The notes below the pieces were generated by a model that saw only the letters and a list, made by a program, of their open reading frames with translations, was not told where the DNA came from and did no database searches. From Lonicera japonica (lineage: Eukaryota; Streptophyta; Magnoliopsida; Dipsacales; Caprifoliaceae), in the NCBI GenBank assembly GCA_021464415.1, contig CM038471.1, positions 32,709,234-32,773,233 of the forward strand: a stretch of DNA of 64,000 nucleotides, in the 5' to 3' direction. Shown here in pieces: positions 21,176-31,005 of the stretch; position 1 is the first letter of the stretch; each line of letters opens with the position of its first letter. The translations under genes were made by a program, and so were the position numbers.

Positions 21176-22429
21176 TCATACAGTGAGAAGCTGGCAGTCA
21201 ATCTTCTCAAAATATAGCCTATTTGTTGTTAGGTCATACCCAAAGTTGTAATATTGTTGTGCCAATGCTCCAATGATACTCTGATTGCCCAAACTAATTG
21301 ACTCAGATGATTGCACAGCCAGGCAAAACGTATTATCACGTCTGTTTTGTAGAAACATATTGTCTGGAGGTACAATAAGATCAGCACCTTCAGCAAAGTG
21401 AAATATCAACCCACGAAACCACTCAAGGTCTCGATTTATAATTCCTTTGTAGCAGAGGTGGTCAGGGTAACTCGAAGAATAAAATCTTTGTAAATGTCCA
21501 TCCATCAAGGTTTGAAGTGCTGCAATAAGCGTTTCAAATGCAATTCTGGCTAGGTAAGTATAGGTTGATCCCGTATCAAATAGTACTCCACTCGTACCTT
21601 TTTCAATATATTTAAATATGTTTGCATCTATACTAAGTCTGGTCTCTCCTAGACTAATACCTTCTAAGGATAAAAAATAATCGCCGTCCACATATAAAGG
21701 AGTTGAACTTCCTTCGAAAATTGATCCGTTTCCTAAAATCAACCGATTGTAATTGTAGTAAGGATCATTAACACTACCAAGGCAATAAGAGAATTTTGAA
21801 CCCAATTGTCTAACCAAAGAAAAAGTTGCGCCATCACCACTTAATCCAACTATCCCATTGTAGCTGTAGTCGTTGTTTTCTTTAAAATCATGTGCACAAC
21901 CAAAAACGAAATTGGAGATAGTGGCGGTGCCTTCGTCAGATGTAGCGAAAGTAAGTTGTTCAGTAGCAAGATTTCCTAAACTAGTGGTTTGATCAGCATA
22001 TATTTCGAAGAATGGACACTCATTATAGCTAAGACAATCATAATTCGTACAATAACGAGAGTCACATGACAAGTTAGAATAAGTGGACGATTTTGAAGGC
22101 TCATATATGGGGTAAACGGGTTGGTACGAGTTACAAGGGCGGCATTTAATCCATGTTGTACCACTTCCGGTGTCCATCACCAGGAGTTGTGGTACTGGAG
22201 GCTCCCCAAAAGATATGTTCACTAAAAACAAGCCATAGTCTGCCCTGAGAACACTTATAATGTCGTCCTCATCAGCAAGAGAAGTGCCGACTTGTGAAGA
22301 TATAATTGAATGACTATGAACGAGATTAAAAACCAATGTTGTAGTATTTGTGGTTATATTTATTGCTACTAATATACAGAAAAGATTTGTGAAAGAGAAG
22401 AGAAAAACAAGTTTAGAAGCACCTTCCAT
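21176..22429 (-). CDS. CDR1-like (nepenthesin-type, A1B) aspartic protease
   Basis: A predicted secreted aspartic endopeptidase of 417 residues in one exon, as usual for this plant family. Residues 1-23 form a hydrophobic signal peptide. A short pro-segment has LVFNLVHSHS, the counterpart of the family's LIHRDS box. Active-site motifs are DTGSGTTW (Asp86) and FDTGSTYTYL (Asp285), with the flap Tyr at 144 (YAD). Six cysteines (96, 99, 122, 127, 132, 138) make up the nepenthesin-type insertion. The C-terminus IIGALAQQYYNFGYDL...FEKIDC matches the family's closing motif. Relatives such as Arabidopsis CDR1 act in the apoplast in defence; that role is by analogy. The pro-segment, about 48 residues from the FNLVH box to Asp86, looks shorter than usual. 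The frame is uninterrupted, so it is likely functional. The diverged copy at 41990-43238 is broken. Confidence 0.93.
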   Translation of the reverse strand: MEGASKLVFLFSFTNLFCILVAINITTNTTTLVFNLVHSHSIISSQVGTSLADEDDIISVLRADYGLFLVNISFGEPPVPQLLVMDTGSGTTWIKCRPCNSYQPVYPIYEPSKSSTYSNLSCDSRYCTNYDCLSYNECPFFEIYADQTTSLGNLATEQLTFATSDEGTATISNFVFGCAHDFKENNDYSYNGIVGLSGDGATFSLVRQLGSKFSYCLGSVNDPYYNYNRLILGNGSIFEGSSTPLYVDGDYFLSLEGISLGETRLSIDANIFKYIEKGTSGVLFDTGSTYTYLARIAFETLIAALQTLMDGHLQRFYSSSYPDHLCYKGIINRDLEWFRGLIFHFAEGADLIVPPDNMFLQNRRDNTFCLAVQSSESISLGNQSIIGALAQQYYNFGYDLTTNRLYFEKIDCQLLTV

Positions 22430-22508
22430 GGTTACAAATTTCTACTAGGCTTTCTTCTCCTTTGGTTTTTAATCTCAGTTGTGTATGTGTTTTTGTGCAT
22501 ACTCCCAG

Positions 22509-22519
22509 TATTTATAGTA
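22509..22519 (-). promoter_or_regulatory. TATA box of the aspartic protease gene
   Basis: The minus strand reads ACTATAAATAC about 80 bp upstream of the start codon. The same word is kept upstream of the broken copy (43318-43328), and a variant (GCTATAAATAT) precedes the decayed copy (17727-17737). This conservation supports a real promoter element. Confidence 0.7.
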
Positions 22520-23394
22520 AAATTTAATTATTACAAGAGTGAATAGTGTGTGACACATAAAAGTAGCACTTAATCTCATGGTGGGCTTTGCATGTTCCCA
22601 CATCTAGGAGTAAATTACAATATATTTTCTCCACATTTAGCTGGATTTTTAAAATTTAGTTTTGGGTTTTTTTAAAAAAAAATATCGCGTTTGGTTTATT
22701 TATTTTAAAAACTTTATTCAAGTGAAAAGAATATTTTTATTTATTTTTTCCATTGTATTTTAGAAAACCTTTAATAAATGAAAAAGAAACAAAGATTATA
22801 ATTTTTAAAAAAAATTAAAAATAGTGCATAATTTATAAATCGAATTGAGAATCAGTTTTAAGGAAGTAAAAATAATTTTTAAATTAAATATTCAAAAATT
22901 TCAACCAAACGTTGATATGTGTGCTGGTTTATATATATACATATAATTTCGCATGTTTCCCAAATTTATGAATAACCACCTCTTTTTTAGCCGGGTAGCG
23001 CCTTGACCAGTGTGCAGATTAAAATCATATGTTTAGTCCTTTTCTAAAGAAAGTATAATTTTATATGTTTAGACTCTCTTATTCAACAATAGTACTGCAT
23101 TGAGATGTGTATATATTTACGCTTTTAATCTTTTTTATTCAAATAGAATATTGACACATTTACAAGTTAAAACTTTATGTTTTTATCATATAATTCTGAG
23201 TAAATAGCGTATTGACACCTGTTTATACCTCTTTATAAAAATAGGGATTAAAATAAGTCCATCTAAACCCTAAAAAAATTAAAATAAGTAAAGAAAAAAG
23301 ACTAGCACAAGAGGATCGCTAATGGTACACATACATTATCTGTAGCTCAACCCTTTTAAACTTTAGCCTGCCTAGCCTACTTTTCATGCCATCG

Positions 23395-23442
<48 letters not shown>

Positions 23443-23636
23443 ATGCAATTTAAAATCAAAATATTTACAATTCACCAATTTAGAACCAACAAATTCGTAA
23501 ATTAAATATAATAATGCAACCAAACGAGTCACGAATTCATAATTTTACATAAAAAAGTATATGTAAGTTAATACGAACCACCCACCATTGTTTAGATAAG
23601 TGCTACTGTGATAACATTAACATTGAGAGCGGACTT
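22520..23636. other. Protease promoter and intergenic spacer
   Basis: AT-rich. Contains CACATAAAAGTAGCACTTAA (22554-22573), shared with copy B' and, diverged, with the decayed copy in block A; also (TA)n near 22931 and a (CT)n tract at 23398-23439. No gene seen. Confidence 0.5.
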
Positions 23637-24173
23637 TCAGTTTCTTATGTGTTTCCCGCGATATCTTCTATATGCCCTGCTATAAGTGAAGGCAAGAAGG
23701 TCGAGAAATCGATTCAAGGTGGCTTCATCGTTTTTGATCGACTTCAGAACCTTTTTTAAGGCCTCCAAATATTCACGTGACAATACGCCATATGATTTAT
23801 AGTTAATACCCGCTTTTCTGAGTTTATTTTTACACCTTATGTAATTCTCTGTATTACTAATATCGTTTTTAGTATTACAGTGGAAAAATAGCTTCACACA
23901 CTCTTCCATTCCTTCGGCTTTTGCTGTTGTTGCAGTGACTTCCGTTCCATCGACTTTCGATTTGACTTTAGCTGTTGTTGCAATGACTTCCATTCCTTCG
24001 ACTTTCGCTTCAACTTTCGCTGCTGCTGTAATTCCTTCGGCTTTAGCTGTTGTTGCAATGACTTCTATTCCTTCGACTTTTGCGACTTTTGCTTCGACTT
24101 TCTCTGCTGCTGCTGTAATGAGAGAGAATTTTAATAATATTAATGCTACAATTAATGTCTTTGTACCTGTCAT
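23637..24173 (-). CDS. Small secreted protein with Ala/Val/Lys repeats (unknown family)
   Basis: The 178-residue product starts with a signal peptide (MTGTKTLIVALILLKFSLIT, cleavage expected near residue 22). Residues 23-90 are a low-complexity repeat region with three EVIATTAK/EVTATTAK modules joined by KVEAKVEG-like linkers. Residues 91-178 form a compact, Lys/Arg-rich, probably helical domain with three cysteines (92, 99, 114) and YIRCKNKLRKAG. I do not recognise the family. Support for a real gene: a start shared with the paralogue at 44714, a TATA-rich stretch upstream, and conservation of the C-terminal domain better than the repeats. The paralogue has fewer repeat modules and a frameshifted end. 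Secretion is inferred from the signal peptide only. Confidence 0.6.
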   Translation of the reverse strand: MTGTKTLIVALILLKFSLITAAAEKVEAKVAKVEGIEVIATTAKAEGITAAAKVEAKVEGMEVIATTAKVKSKVDGTEVTATTAKAEGMEECVKLFFHCNTKNDISNTENYIRCKNKLRKAGINYKSYGVLSREYLEALKKVLKSIKNDEATLNRFLDLLAFTYSRAYRRYRGKHIRN

Positions 24174-24216
24174 GGCTGATTGTTTGCTTGATAAAAGTAA
24201 AAGAAAACTAATTACG

Positions 24217-24233
24217 TTTATATATATATATAT
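24217..24233 (-). promoter_or_regulatory. Candidate TATA region of the small secreted-protein gene
   Basis: A TATATATATATA run lies about 45-60 bp upstream of the start codon on the minus strand. A TA run is also present upstream of the paralogue (44759-44770). As a simple repeat it is weak evidence. Confidence 0.35.
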
Positions 24234-24239
24234 GGGTAA

Positions 24240-24957
24240 TTGAGGGTATCAGATTGGGATCCGGATTGTAATACTGATTGATAGTATTTGATTGTGATTG
24301 AGATTAAAATTGTGATATTCATTCAGACTTCTAATTTGAATCTAATTCTAGTATGACACAATTATGACTACATGAAAAATAAATTGTTTAGATAGATTAT
24401 TTGGCATGGCCATATATCAGTGCCAATTAACCAAAGATTTAGAACAATTTGACAGGGTTATTTGAGTAATTGATGTTTTACCACCAAGAGTTTGTTTGTT
24501 ATTTCACTTCGATTTCTAATGTTTCATGTTTTTATCAATCATTAGGTACTCAAAATTTGAGCCAAGCTGTACTTTTATAAAAAATTGGATGCTTTGTCAA
24601 TTTTTGAATGAAAATTCAAATGGTACATGGATTTCTGTCCAAAAAATGGATAAGGTGTCCAATTTTAAAATAAAGTGTAACTCCGCACAAATTTTGAGGA
24701 TCAAAATGTAGAAAATGAAACATTATGGACAAAATTAGCTTAGAAATTTTCCCTTATATTTTGGTTTTGCCTAATGTATTTGGTTGCTGCCATAGAAGTA
24801 ATTATTGGGTATTAATTTGACCTATTTATGCAACATTTATTTATAAGTTGATTATTTTTGTAAACGTCAGTTAATGATAAATTTATATTATACAATGTGC
24901 ATACATTTTTTAGATTTGTAAATTATAAATAGATTAATTCTTAAAATTAACGTACAT
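24240..24957. other. Intergenic, no gene recognised
   Basis: AT-rich spacer conserved in block B' (44780-45505). Short open frames only. Confidence 0.4.
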
Positions 24958-25959
24958 GACATTGAGAAAATGGGTTTAGAGGCCTCCTTCCATAATTTTG
25001 TACACCAAAAAGACATCATATATTAACTTAAAAAATGAAGAATTTTTTCACATTAATTTTTTGTTGCAAGGACAATTTTGGTTTTTAGGTTAGTTATAAA
25101 TATTTTACCTTTTATAGATAAATAATTTAAGAGTTTTAAAATTACTGAACTGCCTTTCCTTCTTTCAACTCTTAATCTCGCGTAAAACAGGGAGGGAGGC
25201 GACCATATACGCTCAACGGGATTGAAGAGAAGGAAAGCAAATATGATTGAAGAGAGGGAAAAGCTACTATGGTTGAAGAGAACAATGCAAGCATCTTATA
25301 TTGATGGAAAGCATCATAAATAAACGGGATTAACGAAGGAAAAGAGAATAAATCTCTTAGCTCCATGGATGTTTAAGCATTACCTAGGTATAGTTTTTTC
25401 TTCATATTTTTAGATGTGATTTTGCTTCGTTTTGGTTGATTCTATCTTATATTTGGAGGATTTTATGAAATAGTGATTGAATATTCATATTTTTATAGGT
25501 TGTTTTAGCATGATTTCAATGAATCTATGTATGGTATGTTTCTTTTTTCTCCTAACTACAGAAAAACTGCAAAACTAATTTTGCACTTTTTCGATTTTGA
25601 TAATATATTTAGATTATAGAAAATTATCTTGTAATTTATGCAAAACTTGTAAAAATATTGCTTAAGTTTGGTTGTTTTTAGCTTATAATTTGTAGGATTT
25701 GATCAAATAATAGCTAAATGTTTGTGTTTTTAAAGGTTATTTAATTAGTATATTATAATCAATCTATGTATTGCTTCGTTTTTCCTTTTCTTTACTCCTT
25801 TGTGCAGAAAAACTACAAAAATGGATTTGCAGTTTTTCAATTTTGACTAAGTATTTTTAAATGCAGTATTTTTGTACTTTGCTTTGTTTTTCCTTTTTTC
25901 CCTCCGAACTACAGAAAAACTGCAAATATGTTTTTTCAGTTTTTCAGTTTTGATGTTAT

Positions 25960-26690
25960 ATTTAGATTATGCGTACGATGACCTTAAGACACTTGCGAAG
26001 AATGTTACAGAAGATTTCTTTAAGGGCGCACCACTTGATCATTGGGTTAATGCGTTTTTTCTGGGAAGAAGATATGATATTATGTGTTCTAATATGGCCG
26101 AAAGTTATAACTCGTGGGTTGCAAATGAACGGAATCTTCCTATAATCACAATGCTAGATCAAATTTGTGTGAAAGTAATGAAGCAAATGTCGGAGAGACG
26201 TGAAGTGTCGAGGAATTGAAAAACTATCTTGTGTTCGGAGGTTGAAAAATGCTTGAAGGAGAAGGTTAATGCATGGGAGTTTGACAAGGAGAGTTGTCAA
26301 ATCATCTGATTATGTCTTTGAAGTTATAAAGGAAAAGTCTTATCGCGTAATTCTTTTAACATGGGAGTGGTTGTAATTCATGGTGGATTGATGGCTTCTC
26401 ATGTTCACATGCCATTTTGTGTATTTTGGCAAATAGGAAGGTTGTTTATGACTATTGCAATCCTTGGTTCTTTACTTGTAACTTTCAGAGCTCTTATGTT
26501 CATGCAATTTACGCGGTGCCAACTTTTGATTGTCCTACTAATGTCTCGGATGTATTAAAAATTTTACCTTCCGATTGTAAACTCAACCCGATCGTCCTAA
26601 AAAGAATTGAATTAAAAGCGCCGGTTCAAGTACAAAGAAGAAACGAAAGTATTGAAGGTGTAACCGTTATGTATATCAAAACAAGAAGAC
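25960..26690 (+). pseudogene. MULE transposase remnant (C-terminal part)
   Basis: The first open stretch reads EDFFKGAPLDHWVNAFF, then CSNMAESYNSWVANERNLPI and MLDQICVKVMKQMSERRE. This is the region after the MULE catalytic core (HWxxAFF, NxxESxNxW, RxxPIxxM). Several stops and shifts follow. At 26385-26560 a SWIM-type zinc-finger region is recognisable in two frames (DGFSCSH, ANRKVVYDYCNPWF). The N-terminal DDE core is absent. Pseudogene. Confidence 0.8.
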
Positions 26691-26952
26691 GTACACTGCA
26701 CATATTGTTTAGATTTTACTGTGGCATAATATAATTACTTTTAGTGAATAATTTGGAATTGAGTTCTTGGTATGATGGTATTTGAGAATTTTTTTCTAAT
26801 TCCTTTAGTTTTGATTTTAAAATAATTCAATTTTGATTTTGATATATGAATGAAGATGTTTTTCTATTTTTGTGGAATAAATAATATCAAGACATTGCTA
26901 TTCTTTGCAAGTTGTTTATTTGAATGCAAAAGAATTTGATTATCTATGCTAA

Positions 26953-27205
26953 ATTGCACTCGAATTTAGTGCAAAATGGTTTTTGCATTGAAATATTTCT
27001 GGTAATTGCACGCGTATTTAATGCAAAATTATTTTTGCACTAAAATATTTTTGGTAATTACACGCGGATTTACTGCAAAATTATTTTTGCACTGAAATAT
27101 TTATGGTAATTGCACGCGGATTTACTGCAAAATTGTTTTTGCACTGAATTCATATTGACAAGTTGCAATCCTATTTAGTGCAAAAATCGTTTTTGCAGTT
27201 AATTC
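26953..27205. repeat. 52-bp tandem repeat, five units
   Basis: Units start at 26953, 27005, 27057, 27109 and about 27162. Each contains ATTGCACGCGGATTTACTGC or a variant, followed by AAAATTATTTTTGCACTGAA. Each unit holds an inverted TGCA-centred pair (TTGCAC and GTGCAAAA or close variants). It lies about 150 bp from the right end of the MULE, a subterminal position. Confidence 0.88.
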
Positions 27206-27566
27206 AAGGGTGTTTTGGGTCTTTTGCAATAATTTGAGCACTGCCAGGTTCTCTTTAATATTGGTCATCCTTACTTTATAATGAAAAAGTAACATGCCCT
27301 TTCACTGATTTTAATTTTGAAAGAGACCCTTTAAACCCATTGCCTCGACATTGAGAAAATTCAATTCTTTAATAATTTTAGATAAAATTGACCAACTATT
27401 ATTATTAGGTCCAATTTAGTTCACAGTATTGTAAAGAGACTTTATTTTTCTTCATTTTAATTAAAGAAAAGTACATAAAATAAAAAAGAAATAAAAGAGA
27501 AGATACTTGAATAAGAGATACATAATTAAAAAAAATCATTATTTCATCAGCAAATAGCTCTTTATC

Positions 27567-27690
27567 TAGGTATTCTTAGGACTTATGTCCATATTGTGGA
27601 TGATATTAAAAGAGATTTTATTAGTTTTGGGCTTTTTAATTGGTCTTTATTTGTTTGTGTTTTCTCTTGAAAATATATATATATATACAT
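27567..27690. other. Truncated stub of block A
   Basis: CTAGGTATTCTTAGGACTTA followed by TTTGTTTGTGTTTTCTCTT and (TA)n matches 338-445 (and 46134-46245) with divergence. It directly follows the end of block B, as block A' follows block B' after 45740. So the middle duplication unit once continued into an A block and is cut off here. Confidence 0.7.
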
Positions 27691-28591
27691 AAGTAGTAAT
27701 TTGTTTCCTTATTGAATTAGGATTCTAAGGTTTTGTTTCTCCTATTTAAAGGAGGTTGTCAAACATTATTGGAATGAATGATATTATGCAATTATTGAGT
27801 GTTTTACACCTTTGAGTTCTTATTCGAACTTGTTGAATAATTTGAATTGACTAATTCAATTGTTCTTGACATATCAATTAATTCTCCACCAATTGATTGT
27901 GGTGTCTTCGCCATACTAAGGTTCAATTCTTGTTTCAAGGGTTGGGTTAAGGTTTTTATCATCCATCTTTTCGACCAAATTCAAAGGTCATTGCTACATT
28001 CGTAGTCCAAGGGTTGAGGATCTATCAAACTGATTTGGAAAACGATCCAATAATTGAGTGTTAGGAAAACAATCCGATAATTGACTGTTAAAATTCAGTT
28101 ACATATATAAAGGGACACGCTCTTGTATACAACGTATATGTATAAATGTTAAGTAAGGTGGGCAATGATATAAGTAATTTATATCGTTAGTGGATAAGAT
28201 ATTTGGTCATTGCGCTAGTATATATATATAAGTTACTATTGTTCTTTCATTGTAAATTAAAAATGAAGTATGATATATCATATATATGTGTTGCTGCTAT
28301 GCATTGGTACTGCAACTTTTTTAACATAATCTCAAATCTCATTCTCATTCTCTCTTACTCTCAGTCACATTCTCACTACCACTGTTGTGTGCATGTGCCT
28401 CATTCCTTCACTGTCGTTGCTATGCCTCACTGCGTCATTGCCGTCCACCACTGTGCCCGCTACTGCACAAGTATGCTCATTTTGATGCATACTTCAAAAT
28501 TTAAGTTTATAATGAGATTAGCTTTGTTGAAACTCAGATGCTACTGATTTACTTAATGGATGGTGTTGATTGTTGCACAATTGTATGCAAG
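27691..28591. other. Possible LTR-type relic, otherwise unassigned
   Basis: CTATTTAAAGGAGG with a following TTGGAATGAATGATATTATG (27749-27789) resembles the promoter and leader part of a plant LTR, but I could not find paired termini. The rest to 28591 is unassigned. Confidence 0.25.
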
Positions 28592-29825
28592 TGTGGATAC
28601 CTTATTTCGTGACCATAACAAATATGTTTCTAATAAAGAAACCTTCGGAGAGAGCCTTTGAAAACCAGTTTCGAAGAGACGAGGAACAGAAGGGCCGAAG
28701 TCCCAGGAAAGCAGAGCAGTAGAAACTGGTTATCATATTGCCCATAAAGGTTATCTAATTACCCGTACGGGTTATCAGATAAACCGTATGAACAATGGCC
28801 ATGGCAGTAAACATTTAGCTAAAGTAGCCCTAAGCAGGGGATATTTAGTTGGTGAGACGGTTAACCCGATTAACCGTACGGATAATGGATTGATCGTATG
28901 GGTAATCTGTCTTCGAGAGCAAATCCTTCGGCTATATAAGCCGGCAGAGAGTTCAAGGCAAGGTTCGAAAATTCAGTCTCAAAAGCAAAGGAAAAAACGT
29001 AAAGAGAAAAGAGAGAAACATTATATTTTAGAGAGAAATTTGTACTTAAACTTTGCTGGATTAGTGAAAGAATTTGTATAGACTCTCATATTTAGAATCA
29101 AAGTTCTGTATTTCCGTAAAAGGTATATATAAAATTTTCCCTCATCAAGTAGCTTTCCATTTTTAATACTGTATTACTACTATTGTACATATATTTGTAA
29201 ATATTGAGCCTACGCCGTGTTATATGAATCAGATTTAAATGAAAAATGCCGCAATCATGAATTTGGACTGAAACCCTGCATGAACTGAATATATGTTTAA
29301 TCGTCGACTGCCATGCTTTGACTAAACGCTGAACTCCCGGCCAATCTATTTTTTTAGCTAAAAACTCTTCTGCGTGCCTAGTAAGCACTCCCGCAAGTTC
29401 TGTCTTTTATAGTTGTCTAAAATCTATCTAAATTCACATTGACCGTACGGGCAATCGGATTACCCGTACGAGCTTTCTGTCAATAGTGCTTTTCTTCATC
29501 CGAAAATAGAAGGATCATGTGATGTACATTTAACAACCTGTAAATGTGATGTTTAGGCCAAAATGGTAGAAAAAAGATTAAAAATGACAACAAGCATGTC
29601 CATTTAGAAGTCGAAAGGGAGCGACGCGGATGCCTAATACTTTCCCGCATCGTAACATAGTTCCCAAAACCAATCTAGTTGCACAAACAATTTTGTATCC
29701 CAAAAAGGGTACAAAACAAACTTTTTTTCCGTTTTTCCTAAAAACGTACAGGTGACTCTAAAATCGATTCAAAACCAGCCACGCACTAAACAGCGTCGGG
29801 TGAGGGTCCTGTCGAGATTATCACA
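28592..29825 (+). repeat. 5' LTR of the Tat-type element
   Basis: Begins TGTGGATACCTTATTTCGTG and ends GAGATTATCACA (TG...CA). The next bases, GTGGTGACTCTGCTGG, are the primer-binding-site region. The termini resemble those of the solo LTR at 58943-60512 (TGTAGACACC...TCACA), another member of the lineage. The upstream part carries CCGTACGG palindromes. Length is 1,234 bp. Confidence 0.82.
28932..28940 (+). promoter_or_regulatory. LTR TATA box
   Basis: CTATATAAG within GGCTATATAAGCC, about 340 bp into the LTR and just downstream of the palindrome-bearing region. This is the expected promoter of the genomic RNA. Confidence 0.7.
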
Positions 29826-29845
29826 GTGGTGACTCTGCTGGAAAC
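29826..29845 (+). other. Primer-binding site region
   Basis: GTGGTGACTCTGCTGGAAAC directly follows the LTR end. The TGGTGACTCTGCTGG form is the one usual in Tat-lineage elements; I did not assign the tRNA. Confidence 0.6.
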
Positions 29846-31005
29846 TATTTAAACGAACTAGATTCTATGATATGCATGTTCTTGTTATCATGTTTTATCT
29901 ATTTTCCATTAATTGTATACGCATGCTCTAATCTTTCTTTACATGCCATGTACCGACTTTGGCCTTTACATGACAACTTAAACATATGCTAGGATTCCCT
30001 AAAGACATAGTAGCATGCTAGGTTAATGCCTTGTAGATACTTTTGTGCCTAAGACAAACCAAAATATTTTTTCCTTTTTTAAAAAAAAAATTGAGAAAAA
30101 TTGCCAACATTAAAGCATGTTTGCACTACATGCATATACCCCACCTTTATTACCTGAGGGCCGAATGTAGAAGCATGCCAACTTGACGGGTTAGCAAACG
30201 CTAAAACATAAGCTTTCACTTCTTCTCGGTCTCGGGCTCTTTAAGTATATCGTAACCGTTCAACACAGTACTAACGATCACCCTGATGGGTATGAGATAT
30301 ATCGTAGGACCTGTTACAGTATTCTGTGTATATCGAATTAAGGGTCGCGCGTACGGATTATCCTTCGGGATGTGAAGCATTTAGTGTGCCAATTGCATAA
30401 AGGCCAATCCACATACATTTAGGGTATATCAAATGTTCGTCCACATGTACACTCGCTCTATATCGTGGAAACATACCAATGAGAAGTTGTACCAATTTTC
30501 AACTTAGGCTACATCACCATGGCATTTAGCAGATAAAAGAAACCTGTAGATCCTCAATTTTTGTTCTTATTCCAAAAAAAAAATAGACAGAGAGATCTAT
30601 GTCTGTTTTCTTGGATATTTTTTTTTCTTGACATTAAGACATATACAAGATTTTTCGTGAATAAAATATTTATGTGCCAACCTTGTGTGCTTTTATTGTT
30701 GTAATGCTCATTTTTTTTGTCAAAAAGAATTTTTTTTATTTCATCAAAAGAAAAATTCTTTTCACAAGGCAGTTATTCCAATAGGTCTTTCATTTCTTTT
30801 GGTTTTTTTAAAAAAATAAAAAAATAAAAAAATTTACTTTTCTCCAAAACTCAAGACCAATTCTTTTGTAAATAGATCACTCTTTCTTTTTCAAAAAAAA
30901 AATGTGTGTGCACCATTTGTCAAAAAAAATTCGAAGCAATCCCTATTTTCTTCTCAAATTAAAATTTCTCAATCAGACTCCGTTTACGTTCTTCAGGCTT
31001 GATTC
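29846..31005. other. Retrotransposon untranslated leader
   Basis: Long leader between the primer-binding site and gag with many A and T runs (30080-30900). No coding sequence is seen. Confidence 0.5.

Larger units (their letters stand above)
24972..27346 (+). mobile_element. Mutator-like element (MULE), decayed
   Basis: The 14-bp direct repeat GACATTGAGAAAAT flanks the segment (24958-24971 and 27347-27360). Block B' has a short continuous junction at the matching place (near 45510), so this is an extra segment in B. The edges carry similar inverted sequences: GGGTTTAGAGG at the left, and the complement of GGGTTTAAAGGG at the right, the latter 6-9 bp inside the direct repeat. It contains a MULE transposase remnant and a tandem repeat near its right end. 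The exact right boundary is uncertain. Confidence 0.7.
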
